NCBI GenBank assembly: GCA_035384965.1
Contig: DAOOJE010000012.1
Location: 1-64,000 of the forward strand
Reading direction: 5' to 3'
Source of the DNA: JAAYVZ01 sp035384965
GTDB lineage: Bacteria > Acidobacteriota > Thermoanaerobaculia > Thermoanaerobaculales > Thermoanaerobaculaceae
Length of the DNA stretch: 64,000 nucleotides
Part shown: piece after piece, positions 32,510-41,575 of the stretch
Layout: every line of letters begins with the position of its first letter
Position numbering within the stretch: the stretch's first letter is position 1
The notes under the pieces: model-generated
Databases searched by the model: none
Seen by the model: the letters and a program-made list of their open reading frames with translations, nothing else
Told to the model about the DNA's origin: nothing
Program-made: the position numbers and the translations under genes

Positions 32510-32512
32510 AAT
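32507..32512 (+). promoter_or_regulatory. -10-like TAGAAT ahead of glmS
   Basis: GGGGTAGAATCG overlaps the yvcK stop and lies 55 bp before the glmS ATG. It matches the GGTANAAT pattern of other starts here. No glmS ribozyme core was recognised in the short leader. Confidence 0.35.
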
Positions 32513-32566
32513 CGAGGCTCGCCCGGGCCCGCCGCGGCTGCGGCTCGCCGGCGCCAGGGGGTTGGC

Positions 32567-34387
32567 ATGTGTGGGATCGTCGGGTATGTCGGGCCGCGTG
32601 AAGCGGTCCCGGTGGTGCTCGAGGCGCTGCGGCACCTCGAGTACCGGGGCTACGACTCGGCGGGGCTAGCGGTCCATCTGGGGAGCGGCATCGAGGTGCT
32701 GCGAGCCCCCGGGAAACTCATCAACCTCGTGGAGAAGGCCTACCGCGCTGGGCTTGCGAGCCACCTCGCGCTCGGCCACACCCGCTGGGCGACCCACGGG
32801 GCGCCAACCGAGCGCAACGCCCACCCGCACACCGACGAGGGGGGGCGGGTCGCCGTGGTCCACAACGGTATCATCGAGAACTTCCGCGAGCTGCGAGCCG
32901 AGCTCGAGGCGAGGGGAACACGGTTCTCGTCCGATACCGATTCCGAGGTCATCGCCCACCTGCTGGCGGCGCACGGTGCCGACCTCGCGTCTGCGGCTCT
33001 GGCGCTGCGGCCGCGGCTGCGCGGGCAGTACGCCGTTGCCGCCGTGAGCCGGTCCGATCCCCGCACCATCGTCGCGTTCCGCAACGGCCCGCCGCTCGTG
33101 ATCGGCATGGGGGAAGCGGAAAACCTCGTGGCCTCGGACCCTGCCGCCGTGCTGGCCGTGACCCGCCACTGTCTCCACCTCGAGGACGGCGACCTGGCCG
33201 TGATCAGGGCCGACTCCGTCCAGGTTCTCGACGCAGCGGGGCGGCCGGTGGCGCGAGCCGTGACTCACCTCGACTGGGAGCCTGGCGAGGTCGAGCGGGG
33301 CGGCTTTCGACACTTCATGCTCAAGGAAATCCACGAGCAGCCCGCGGCGGTGGGCGAGACCCTTCACGCGCTGCTGCCGGACCCGGCCGTACCGTCGCTC
33401 GCCCACCTCGGCCTGGGCGCCGAAACCCTGCAACGCTTTCGCGAGGTGCGGCTGGTCGCCTGCGGCACCTCCTGGCACGCGGCGCTCGTCGGCAAGTTTT
33501 ACCTCGAGCGGCTGGCGCGGGTCCGCTGTGAGGTCGACTACGCGTCCGAGTTCCGCTACCGGGAGCCGCTGCTCGACCCCGCGACCCTGGTCATCGGGAT
33601 CACCCAGTCGGGGGAGACCGCAGACACCATTGCCGCCCTGCAGCTCGCCCGCGCCTCCGGGTGCACCCTGGCTGCCGTCTGCAACGTGCGGGGCGCCCAC
33701 GCCGAGCGGCTGGCCGACTTCCGCCTGCCCACCCACGCCGGGCCTGAAATCGGGGTCGCCTCGACAAAGGCGTTCACGACCCAGCTCGCGGCGCTGCTCG
33801 CCCTGGCGCTCGCGTGGCGCGCCGCCCGCGGCCTCGAGACGCCCGGAACCAGCGGGCTGGCGGAGCGGGCGGGCGCCTTGCCGTACGACCTCGAGGGCGC
33901 CCTGCGCGTGGCGCCGCAGGTCGCAGCCGTGGCCGCGGAGCTCGAGCACGCCTCGGATGCTCTGTACCTCGGGCGCGGCGTGCTCTACCCGCTCGCCCTC
34001 GAGGGGGCTCTCAAGTTGAAGGAAATTTCGTACTTGCACGCCGAGGGGTACCCGGCGGGGGAGATGAAGCACGGGCCGATCGCACTGCTCGACGAGAACT
34101 TCCCGGTGATCGCCCTGTGCCCGCCGGGCGAGCTCGAGGACAAGGTGCGCTCCAACATCGAGGAGGTGCGAGCCCGGCGGGCCCCCGTGTACGTCCTGGG
34201 CGACGCCGAGGACGCGCGGCTTGGGTCGCTGGCGCGCCAGGTCATTCCGCTGCAACCCCTCCCGTGGCCGCTGCAGCCGATCGTGGCGGCGGTGCCGTTG
34301 CAGCTGCTGGCGTACGAGGTGGCGGTGCGCCGCGGCTGCGACGTCGACCAACCCCGCAACCTCGCCAAGAGCGTCACGGTCGAGTAG
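32567..34387 (+). CDS. glmS: Glutamine-fructose-6-phosphate aminotransferase
   Basis: 606 residues. MCGIVGYVG places the catalytic Cys at position 2. LEYRGYDSAGLAV, LGHTRWATHGAPTERNAHPH and VVHNGIIENFRELR define the glutaminase domain. HFMLKEIHEQPAA links to two SIS domains: LVACGTSWHAALVGK, VIGITQSGETADT, VASTKAFTTQ, LYLGRGVLYPLALEGALKLKEISYLHAE, and the end DVDQPRNLAKSVTVE. Makes glucosamine-6-phosphate for peptidoglycan and LPS. Full length. Convergent with the ZIP transporter gene, 13 bp apart. Confidence 0.97.
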   Translation: MCGIVGYVGPREAVPVVLEALRHLEYRGYDSAGLAVHLGSGIEVLRAPGKLINLVEKAYRAGLASHLALGHTRWATHGAPTERNAHPHTDEGGRVAVVHNGIIENFRELRAELEARGTRFSSDTDSEVIAHLLAAHGADLASAALALRPRLRGQYAVAAVSRSDPRTIVAFRNGPPLVIGMGEAENLVASDPAAVLAVTRHCLHLEDGDLAVIRADSVQVLDAAGRPVARAVTHLDWEPGEVERGGFRHFMLKEIHEQPAAVGETLHALLPDPAVPSLAHLGLGAETLQRFREVRLVACGTSWHAALVGKFYLERLARVRCEVDYASEFRYREPLLDPATLVIGITQSGETADTIAALQLARASGCTLAAVCNVRGAHAERLADFRLPTHAGPEIGVASTKAFTTQLAALLALALAWRAARGLETPGTSGLAERAGALPYDLEGALRVAPQVAAVAAELEHASDALYLGRGVLYPLALEGALKLKEISYLHAEGYPAGEMKHGPIALLDENFPVIALCPPGELEDKVRSNIEEVRARRAPVYVLGDAEDARLGSLARQVIPLQPLPWPLQPIVAAVPLQLLAYEVAVRRGCDVDQPRNLAKSVTVE

Positions 34388-34400
34388 CGGCCGCCGGGCG

Positions 34401-35234
34401 CTACTTCAGGAGCAGCAGCGACACGGCCATGACCGCCATGCCGGCCAGCAGGCCGCCGAGCACCTGGTGGCCGGCGCCGTACTCCCGGGCGGTGGGCAAC
34501 AGCTCGTCGAGCGAGATGTAGACCATCACCCCGGCCACCAGCGCGAACGTGAACCCGAGCACGCCCGGCGTGAGGAACGTTCGCAGGATGAGGTAGCCGA
34601 CAGCCGCCCCCACGGGTTCTGAAAGCCCCGAAAGGAACGACAGGCCGAACGCCCGCCGGCGGTTGCCGGTGGCGTAGAAGATCGGCACCGACACCGAGAT
34701 CCCCTCGGGGATGTTGTGGATGGCGATGGCGATGCCGATCGCCACCCCGAGGTGGGGATCCTCGAGGGCAGCGAGGAAGGTGGCGAGCCCTTCCGGGAAG
34801 TTGTGGATGCCGATCGCCAGAGCCGAGAACAGCCCCATGCGGAGCAGCCTGGCCTCCGGCACCTTGGCGTCGTGATGGGCCTGGTAGTCGACCAGCTCGT
34901 CCCGGGGCGTGAGCTCGTGTGGGTTGCTCTTTTCGGGCACCAGCCAGTCGATGAGCGCCATTGCCACGAGCCCGGCGAAAAAACCGCCCGCCGTCATCCA
35001 GGCCCCGGTCCTCGGGCCGTGGAGCGCCACCAGCAGGCTCTCGCCCTTGCGCAGGATCTCGGTGAACGACACGTAGACCATGACGCCGCCCGAGAACCCC
35101 AGGGAGATCGCCAGGAACGAGAGGTTAGTGCGCCGCGCGAAGTAGGCGATGGCGCTGCCGATGCCGGTGGCGAGCCCGGCCAGGAGCGTGACGCCGAACG
35201 CCAGCACGACGGCGGAGAGCGAGGCGTTTTCCAT
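34401..35234 (-). CDS. zupT: ZIP-family zinc/metal transporter (ZupT-like)
   Basis: 277 residues, eight likely membrane segments. The two signature helices carry the metal site: AIGIHNFPEGLATFLAAL and AIAIHNIPEGISVSVPIF. The first helix (AVVLAFGVTLLAGLATGIGSAIAYF), a His/Glu-containing cytoplasmic loop (NPHELTPRDELVDYQAHHD) and the last helices are as in ZupT. Imports zinc and other divalent metals. ATG 35234 is preceded by GGCGGG and close to the divergent helicase promoter. Confidence 0.93.
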   Translation of the reverse strand: MENASLSAVVLAFGVTLLAGLATGIGSAIAYFARRTNLSFLAISLGFSGGVMVYVSFTEILRKGESLLVALHGPRTGAWMTAGGFFAGLVAMALIDWLVPEKSNPHELTPRDELVDYQAHHDAKVPEARLLRMGLFSALAIGIHNFPEGLATFLAALEDPHLGVAIGIAIAIHNIPEGISVSVPIFYATGNRRRAFGLSFLSGLSEPVGAAVGYLILRTFLTPGVLGFTFALVAGVMVYISLDELLPTAREYGAGHQVLGGLLAGMAVMAVSLLLLK

Positions 35235-35295
35235 CCCGCCGAAAGGATACAACGAGGCGGTGCCAGGCCAGGAGGGGTCGTTCCAGCGGTGGGGG

Positions 35296-35301
35296 TACAA
35301 T
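35296..35301 (+). promoter_or_regulatory. -10 box TACAAT of the helicase gene
   Basis: GGGGGTACAATCGG, 40 bp before the GTG at 35341. Same GGTACAAT form as at 15490. No clear -35. Confidence 0.45.
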
Positions 35302-35340
35302 CGGCGCTTCGCGCCGTCAAAGGCGGCGTCGGGAGGTCGG

Positions 35341-37554
35341 GTGGATCGGATCGAGGGCCTGCTGTCGAGGCTCGACGAGGACCAGCGCAAGGCGGTGACG
35401 CACGGCGAGGGGCCGTTGCTCGTCGTCGCCGGGGCGGGCTCCGGCAAGACGAGGGTGCTGACCTACCGCGTGGCGTGGCTGCTGGCTGCCGGGCACGCCC
35501 GCCCGCACCAGGTCATGGCCGTCACGTTCACCAACAAGGCGGCGCGAGAAATGAGCGAGCGCGTCGAGACGCTGCTCGGGCAGCCTCTCCACGGCGGGTT
35601 CGTGGGGACCTTCCACCGCTTCGCGCTGCAGCTCCTGCGCCGCCACCCTCGCGAGGCGGGTCTGTCCGGCCGTTTCTCGATTGCCGACGAGGATGAACAG
35701 CGCAAGCTCCTCGAGGGGGTGTACCGGCGTCTTGGGCTGTCGACCGATCAGCTGCCGCTGCGCCAGGCGCGGAGCCGCATCTCGGCGGCCAAGAACGCGC
35801 TGCGGGCGCCCGGCGCGGGACCGGGCGATCCGGTTCTCGCCGACGTCTACGCCGCGTACGAGGAGGCGCTGCGGGCGGCCGGCGCCGTCGACTTCGACGA
35901 CATGCTGCTGCTCTCGGTCCGCTTGCTCGAGCAGGACGAGGCGATTCGCAGGGCGCTCGCGAGCCGCTTTCCCTGGATGCTCGTGGACGAGTACCAGGAC
36001 ACCAACGCCGCCCAGGCGCGGCTGCTGTGGCTTCTGGGGGGCAAGCGGCCCAACCTCACCGCCGTCGGCGACGAGGACCAGTCGATCTACAGGTGGCGGG
36101 GCGCCGACGTTGCCAACATCCTCGAGTTTCGCCACACCTATCCGGACGCGGCGGAAGTGATCCTTGGCCGCAACTACCGCTCGGTCGAGCCGATTCTCGC
36201 GGCCGCGGCCGGGGTGATCGGCCACAACAGCCGGCGCCGGGCCAAGCGCCTCTCCTCCCAGGCCGGGCCCGGCGACCCCGTGGTCTTCTTTCAGGCCGCC
36301 GACGAGAACGACGAGGCCCGCTTTGTGGCCGATGGAATCGAGAAGGCGCGCCGCGCCGGCGCCTCGGGCATTGCGGTGCTGTACCGCACCAACGCGCAGT
36401 CGCGCCCGCTCGAGGCGGAGCTGGTGCGGCGGGCGATCCCCTACCGGGTGGTGGGGGGGGCCCGCTTCTGGGAGCGGGCCGAGGTCAAGGACGCGCTGGC
36501 GTACCTCCGCCTGCTCGCCAACCCGGACGACGTGCTCGCTTTCCGGCGCGCCGTCACCGTGCCTTCGCGCGGCATCGGCGCCGTCGCGATGGAGCACGTC
36601 GAGGCGGCGGCCGCCGCCTCCGGGATGTCCTTGCCGGCCGCCGCCCGCACCCTTCCGCCGACGCTCACTCCCCGGGCCCGGATGTCGTTCGAGGGCTTCT
36701 TCGCGCTGCTCGACGAGCTGGCGGCGCTGGCGCGGCACGCCAGCCCCGAGGTGGTGGTGCGCGAGCTGCTGGAGCGCTCGGGCCTAGCGGCGCAGTACGC
36801 CTCGTACGACGAGGAGGATCGCGCCCGCCGTGACAACCAGGACCAGCTTGTGGCCGCGGCCGCGGAGGCCGCCGAGCGGGGGCTCAACCTGGCGGGCTTT
36901 CTCGACGAGGTGGCGTTGCTCACCGACGCGGACGCCCGCGTCTCTCCCGATGCCGTCCAGCTCTCGACGCTACACGCCGCCAAGGGCCTCGAGTTCGACG
37001 TCGTCTTTCTGGTCGGCATGGACGACGGCCTGCTGCCGCTGCGGCGGGAGGGCTCGGACCACGACGACGAGGAGGAGGAACGGCGGCTCGCCTACGTGGG
37101 GATGACGCGCGCCCGGCGCAACCTCCATCTCACATGCGCCCGCCAGCGGCGGGTCAACGGCCAGCTCCTGGGAGGGCGCCCCTCCCCGTTCCTCTTCGAG
37201 GTCCCGCCGGAGGTCCTCGACGAACGCGGCTCTCCTCTTCGTTGTCCTCTCGAAGGCGAGCGCCACGGCGCCTGGCGCCGCCCGCATCCTGGCCGCAGCG
37301 AGCCGCCCTCACCCCTTCCCTCTCCGCTTTCGGCGGGGCGGCCAGGGGAAGCACGGCGCCCGGACTCCGCAGCGCGGACTCCGACCGCGACCGGCGGCTG
37401 GCGGCCGGGCCTCAAAGTCCACCACCCCACTTTCGGCACCGGTGTGATCCTCCAGGTCCAGGGCGGCGGCGCCCAGATGCGGCTCGTCGTGTACTTCGAC
37501 CGGAGCGGCCGGAAGACTCTCATCCCCGCGCTCGCCAACCTGCTGCCGGCGTGA
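35341..37554 (+). CDS. pcrA: UvrD/PcrA-type SF1 DNA helicase
   Basis: 737 residues from a GTG with GGGAGG upstream; the longer frame has no natural start. LDEDQRKAVTHGEGPLLVVAGAGSGKTRVL holds the Q motif and Walker A. VTFTNKAAREM is Ia, GTFHRFALQLLRRH Ib, MLVDEYQDTNAAQ II, VGDEDQSIYRWRGA III, LGRNYRS IV, VQLSTLHAAKGLEFDVVFLVG V and RRLAYVGMTRARRNLHL VI. A C-terminal tudor-like domain (GLKVHHPTFGTGVILQVQGG) matches the RNA-polymerase-binding end of PcrA. The linker before it (about residues 620-675) is Pro/Arg-rich and variable. Role: nucleotide excision repair and removal of RNA polymerase or RecA from DNA. Confidence 0.95.
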   Translation: MDRIEGLLSRLDEDQRKAVTHGEGPLLVVAGAGSGKTRVLTYRVAWLLAAGHARPHQVMAVTFTNKAAREMSERVETLLGQPLHGGFVGTFHRFALQLLRRHPREAGLSGRFSIADEDEQRKLLEGVYRRLGLSTDQLPLRQARSRISAAKNALRAPGAGPGDPVLADVYAAYEEALRAAGAVDFDDMLLLSVRLLEQDEAIRRALASRFPWMLVDEYQDTNAAQARLLWLLGGKRPNLTAVGDEDQSIYRWRGADVANILEFRHTYPDAAEVILGRNYRSVEPILAAAAGVIGHNSRRRAKRLSSQAGPGDPVVFFQAADENDEARFVADGIEKARRAGASGIAVLYRTNAQSRPLEAELVRRAIPYRVVGGARFWERAEVKDALAYLRLLANPDDVLAFRRAVTVPSRGIGAVAMEHVEAAAAASGMSLPAAARTLPPTLTPRARMSFEGFFALLDELAALARHASPEVVVRELLERSGLAAQYASYDEEDRARRDNQDQLVAAAAEAAERGLNLAGFLDEVALLTDADARVSPDAVQLSTLHAAKGLEFDVVFLVGMDDGLLPLRREGSDHDDEEEERRLAYVGMTRARRNLHLTCARQRRVNGQLLGGRPSPFLFEVPPEVLDERGSPLRCPLEGERHGAWRRPHPGRSEPPSPLPSPLSAGRPGEARRPDSAARTPTATGGWRPGLKVHHPTFGTGVILQVQGGGAQMRLVVYFDRSGRKTLIPALANLLPA

Positions 37555-37661
37555 CGCGGCCCGCCGGTGCCGCCGGGCGGGGGGGCAGTGCGCCGGGCTC
37601 GCACACTCCGGCGGCCTGCGGACGTTGCGGCGGACGACGTAAACTCGGTAATCTGGTGCCG

Positions 37662-39479
37662 ATGGTCGAGGACGACGGCGATGCGGTATCCGCCCGGCCC
37701 GCCCCGAGAGCCTGGCTCGCCGCCGCGCTGCGCCGATTGACCGGCCGCCGGTTTGCGGCCGTGCTCGTGCTCGCCACCGCGCTCGGAGCCGTGGCAGGGC
37801 TGCTGTCTGCCGCGTTCTGGAACGCGATTGCGGCCCTCGACGCGGCGCTCGACTACCACGTGGCCGGTGGTCTCGACCGGGTCCTCCCGCTGCCCGCGGG
37901 TTTCCGCTGGCGTCTGTTGCTGCCGGCGCTGGGCGCGGCGCTGAGCGCCCTCGCCGCCACGTATGTCTTTCGGACCCCCGGGCGGCTGGGGGTGGCGTCG
38001 GTGATGCTGGACGCCCGGCGGCAGTGGGGGCGAATCCCGTTTCGCTACGTACCGGCGACGTTCGTCAACAGCGTCCTGACGATTGGCAGCGGCGGTTCGG
38101 CCGGCCGGGAAGCGCCCGTGGTCGCCATGGGCGGGGGCCTCGGTGCGTGCCTGGCGCGGTGGCTGCGGGCCTCACCCAACCAGCGCCGGCTGCTGGTGGG
38201 TTGCGGGGCTGCCGCGGCCATCGCCGCCGCCTTCAACGCGCCTCTCGCCGGGGTGTTCTTCGCCCTCGAGGTGGTGCTCGGCGAGTGGTCGGCGGCGACG
38301 CTGTCCCCGGTCATGCTGGCTGCCGTGGCCGGCACCGCCGTCTGCCAGGCGGCCGAGGGCAGCGCGAGCGCCGGTCACTTTCGGGTCCCTGCCTACGAGC
38401 TTGCAGCCTGGTGGGAGGTGGGGCTGTACGCAGGCCTGGGGGTCGTGGCCGGGGTGGGCGGTCTGCTGTTCCGGCGCGGCACCGAGCTGGCCGAGCGCCT
38501 TTTCGCCGCCCTCCCGTGGCGGGGGTGGTGGAAAGCCGGTCTCGGGGGTCTCGGCGTGGGGCTCCTCGGCCTGGCGCTCCCCGGTGTACTCGGCAACGGC
38601 CACGACACGACGGCAGCGGCGTGCCTCGGGGAGCTGCCAGTGCGGCTCCTGCTGGCGCTCGCTGCGGGCAAGATCCTCGCCACCGCGCTCACCCTCGGTT
38701 CCGGGGGCTGGGGTGGCGACTTCGCCCCCACCCTGTTCGTCGGCGCCATGCTGGGTGGGGCCTACGGCCGGGGGCTCGAGGCGCTGCTCGGGCACGCCAT
38801 GGCCGGGGCAGGCGCCTACGCCATGGTCGGGATGGGCGGCGTCCTCGCAGCCGTCGTGCGGTGCCCCGCCACGGCCGTGCTGCTTCTGTTCGAAATGACC
38901 TCCTCGTACCAGGTCATCCTGCCGATCATGGTTTGCGTCGCGACCGCCACCTTCGTGGCCCGGCGGTTCGACGTGCTGGGCCTGTACCACCACCGGCTGC
39001 GGGAGCTGGGCGGGCCCGTTCACGACGTTCGGCCCGGCGACCAGCTCGACGACATGCCCGTGCGAGTCCTGATGCGGCCCGTGACGGCCACGGTCGAGGA
39101 GCGGGCCCCACTGTCCGAAGCTCTCGCCACCATGGCGGCGACCGACCAACAGGTGGTACCCGTGCTCGGGGCGGGCGGAGCGTGCCGGAGCGTCCTGCGT
39201 CTTTCTGACCTGCGCGCGACCCTGAACGAGACCGAGCGGGATCTTCCGGTCGTGGCCGGGGAGCTGGGGGTCGAGTGCCCGCTCGTGACGCCCTCGACCC
39301 CCGCCAGAGAGAGCATGGAGCTCCTGGCGGAGGGGTGGGACGAGCTGGTCGTGGTGGCCTCGGAGACGGAAAGGCGGCCGTGCGGTCTGGTCGCGCGCCG
39401 GGACGTGCTGCGCGCCGCCCTCCGGCCGGGTCCCTCGGAGGCGGGGCCAGCAGGGAAAGCCGGTGAGAAGCCTGCTTGA
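37662..39479 (+). CDS. ClC-family chloride channel or antiporter with CBS domains
   Basis: 605 residues. About 10-12 membrane segments. The selectivity regions are visible: TIGSGGSAGREAPVVAMGGG (anion site and gating Glu in GREAP) and TLGSGGWGGDFAPTLFVGAM (second GxFxP-type region). After residue 430 two CBS domains follow (VRVLMRPVTATVEERAPLSE, QQVVPVLGAGGACRSVLRLSDL, then DELVVVASETERRPCGLVARRDVL), which sense nucleotides in related proteins. The ATG at 37662 is preferred; a GTG at 37656 is possible. Whether it is a channel or a proton-coupled antiporter cannot be decided from what I can see. The end overlaps the glycerate kinase start by 17 bp. Confidence 0.92.
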   Translation: MVEDDGDAVSARPAPRAWLAAALRRLTGRRFAAVLVLATALGAVAGLLSAAFWNAIAALDAALDYHVAGGLDRVLPLPAGFRWRLLLPALGAALSALAATYVFRTPGRLGVASVMLDARRQWGRIPFRYVPATFVNSVLTIGSGGSAGREAPVVAMGGGLGACLARWLRASPNQRRLLVGCGAAAAIAAAFNAPLAGVFFALEVVLGEWSAATLSPVMLAAVAGTAVCQAAEGSASAGHFRVPAYELAAWWEVGLYAGLGVVAGVGGLLFRRGTELAERLFAALPWRGWWKAGLGGLGVGLLGLALPGVLGNGHDTTAAACLGELPVRLLLALAAGKILATALTLGSGGWGGDFAPTLFVGAMLGGAYGRGLEALLGHAMAGAGAYAMVGMGGVLAAVVRCPATAVLLLFEMTSSYQVILPIMVCVATATFVARRFDVLGLYHHRLRELGGPVHDVRPGDQLDDMPVRVLMRPVTATVEERAPLSEALATMAATDQQVVPVLGAGGACRSVLRLSDLRATLNETERDLPVVAGELGVECPLVTPSTPARESMELLAEGWDELVVVASETERRPCGLVARRDVLRAALRPGPSEAGPAGKAGEKPA

Positions 39480-40842
39480 GAGCCCGGCGCTGGCCGGGCA
39501 CGGGGTGCCCGAACGGATGCGGCGCAGCATGCTCGCAAGCCTCGCCGCTGGCATCGAGGCGGCCGACCCGGCGACAGCCGTGCGCGCCTTCCTGCAGCGC
39601 TCGGGGGACGCGCTCGTCGTGGGCGGATGGTCGGCGACGCCGCGCCGCGTCATCGTGGTGGGGGCGGGCAAGGCCGGCGGGGCCATGGCCTCGGCCGTGG
39701 AGGGGCTGGCCGGGGATCTCGTGGGTGGGGGAGTGGTGATCGTCAAGGACGGGCACCGCGTGCCGACGCGCCTCGTCGAGCTGTTCGAAGCCTCGCATCC
39801 CCTGCCAGACGAGCGCGGCGTCGAGGCGACACGCCGCCTCGTGGCCCTGGCAGCCCGGACAGCGGCCGACGATCTGCTCGTCGTGGTGCTGTCGGGCGGC
39901 GGCTCGGCACTGCTGACCTGGCCGGCCGAGGGGCTGTCGCTGGCCGACCTGCAGGCCACGACCGACGCGCTGCTGCGTTCGGGGGCGACGATCGGCGAGC
40001 TCAACACCGTGCGCCGGCACCTCGACCGGGTCAAGGGCGGCGGGCTCGTGCGCCTGGCCGGCCCGGCACCCCTCCTGACGCTTGCGCTTTCGGACGTCGT
40101 GGGTGACGACCGCGCCGCCATCGCGTCCGGACCCACGGTCGCCGACCCCTCGAGCTTTGCCGACGCGTGCGACGTCCTGGCCCGGTACAACCTGTGGGGG
40201 GCGGTGCCCGGCGCAGTCGCGGACCACCTGCGGCGAGGCGCCTCAGGCCTGGTCCCGGACACCCTCAAGCCCGGCGATGCGACGCTCGCCCGAACGCATT
40301 ACGTGATCGTCGGCGGCAACCAGCTGGCCGCGGAAGCCGTGGTGCGCCGCTCGCGGGAGCTCGGCCTGCACGGCGCCGTGCTCACCACCGGCCTGCAAGG
40401 CGAGGCGCGAGAGGTGGGTGCGCAGCTTGCGAGTCTCGCCCGCGAGCTGACCGCGGGCCGCGGGCCGCTGCCGGCCTGTCTCGTGCTGGGCGGCGAGACC
40501 ACCGTCACGGTCCGCGGCCCCGGCCGCGGCGGCCGCAACCAGGAGGCGGCGCTCGCGGCCGCGATCGCGCTCGACGGCGTGCCGGGGGCCGCCGTCGCGT
40601 GTCTCGGCACCGACGGAGGGGACGGCCCGACCCCCGCTGCGGGGGCCGCCGTGGACGGCACCACGGTCGCCCGCGCCCGCCGTCTCGGGCTCGACGCGGC
40701 GACACATCTCGACCGCAACGACAGCTTCCCGTTCTTTGCCGCGCTCGGGGACCACCTCACCACCGGTCCGACCGGCACCAACGTCTGCGACCTTTACTGT
40801 GTTTTCGCGTGGCCGCCGGTGTCCTCCGCAGCGGGGACGTGA
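39463..40842 (+). CDS. gck: Glycerate 2-kinase (GckA/MOFRL family)
   Basis: 459 residues from a GTG inside the end of the ClC gene. RVIVVGAGKAGGAMASAVEG and LLVVVLSGGGSALLTWPAEG are the N-terminal DUF4147 signature; IGELNTVRRHLDRVKGGGLV and LSDVVGDDRAAIASGPTV follow. The C-terminal MOFRL domain has VLGGETTVTVRGPGRGGRNQE, CLGTDGGDGPT and NDSFPFFAALGDHLTTGPTGTNV. Converts D-glycerate to 2-phosphoglycerate. Its neighbours across the convergent gap make or process glycerate-containing osmolytes, so it may recycle glycerate from their breakdown. Confidence 0.93.
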   Translation: MRSLLESPALAGHGVPERMRRSMLASLAAGIEAADPATAVRAFLQRSGDALVVGGWSATPRRVIVVGAGKAGGAMASAVEGLAGDLVGGGVVIVKDGHRVPTRLVELFEASHPLPDERGVEATRRLVALAARTAADDLLVVVLSGGGSALLTWPAEGLSLADLQATTDALLRSGATIGELNTVRRHLDRVKGGGLVRLAGPAPLLTLALSDVVGDDRAAIASGPTVADPSSFADACDVLARYNLWGAVPGAVADHLRRGASGLVPDTLKPGDATLARTHYVIVGGNQLAAEAVVRRSRELGLHGAVLTTGLQGEAREVGAQLASLARELTAGRGPLPACLVLGGETTVTVRGPGRGGRNQEAALAAAIALDGVPGAAVACLGTDGGDGPTPAAGAAVDGTTVARARRLGLDAATHLDRNDSFPFFAALGDHLTTGPTGTNVCDLYCVFAWPPVSSAAGT

Positions 40843-40870
40843 GCGCCACCAAGGCCCGGCCGCGGGCAAG

Positions 40871-41575
40871 TCAGAGGTGCGAGAAGCCGTCCGGGGTCTC
40901 GTCGGTGCGGGTGTCGAGCTGCCGCTCGAGCACCCGCTTTGCGACGTCGCGCCCGCCGAGGCCGAACGCCAGCGCCAGTCCGAGCATGACCGCCCCGAAG
41001 GCGATGATGAACGCCGCCAGGACGATCGAGGTCGCGATGCGGAGCTGCTCGAGCGCCATGGCGAACGACAGCACGAGAATGAGCAGCTTGACCACGAGGG
41101 CGATGAGCCGCGGCGAAGGGATGCCGGCGTTGACCGCACCCAGCAGCGCGGCGCGCGACAGGAAGTTGGCGAGCAGAAAGCCGACGAGCAGCACCAGCAG
41201 GGCGGAGAGGACCCGCGGCAGGTAGAGGAAAAACTCCGCGATGAGGCGGTTGACGAAGCCCACTCCCAGCGCCGACAGGCCGGCCATGGCGAAGCTCGCG
41301 AACACGAGCCAGAACAGCCCTCGCCCCAACAACAGCGAGGGCGGGGTGCGGATGTCGGCGCGCCCCAGGATCTGGGTGATCCCGTTGCTGTCGCAGGCCC
41401 GGTCGAAACGCGCCACGCGCAGCAGGCGGGAGACGAGGGCCTTCAGCACCCAGCCGACCACGAGCCCCAGCAGCAGGATGAGCACCGCCGCCAAGAGTCC
41501 GGGCAGGAAGCGCAGCACCGCCTCGAAGAAGGCGTTGAGCGAGCCGACCAGCCGCTCGGTGAAGGTTGCCGTCAT
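40871..41575 (-). CDS. Mechanosensitive-channel-type TM-helix membrane protein
   Basis: 234 residues. FFEAVLRFLPGLLAAVLILLLGLVVGWVLKALVSRLLRV is the conserved TM_helix repeat found in MscS-superfamily relatives. Further helices at GLFWLVFASFAMAGLSALGV, LPRVLSALLVLLVGFLLANFLSR, LVVKLLILVLSFAMALEQL and VLAAFIIAFGAVMLGLALAFGLGG. The soluble MscS beta domain is missing, so this is the short TM_helix type; channel activity is plausible but not shown. The ATGA overlap with the glycosyltransferase gene puts it in the osmolyte operon, where a release valve on osmotic downshift would make sense. Confidence 0.78.
   Translation of the reverse strand: MTATFTERLVGSLNAFFEAVLRFLPGLLAAVLILLLGLVVGWVLKALVSRLLRVARFDRACDSNGITQILGRADIRTPPSLLLGRGLFWLVFASFAMAGLSALGVGFVNRLIAEFFLYLPRVLSALLVLLVGFLLANFLSRAALLGAVNAGIPSPRLIALVVKLLILVLSFAMALEQLRIATSIVLAAFIIAFGAVMLGLALAFGLGGRDVAKRVLERQLDTRTDETPDGFSHL

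Noticed and set aside
32509..32566. glmS ribozyme in the glmS leader
   Set aside because: The leader is under 60 bp and none of the core pattern is visible; the ribozyme is much longer.
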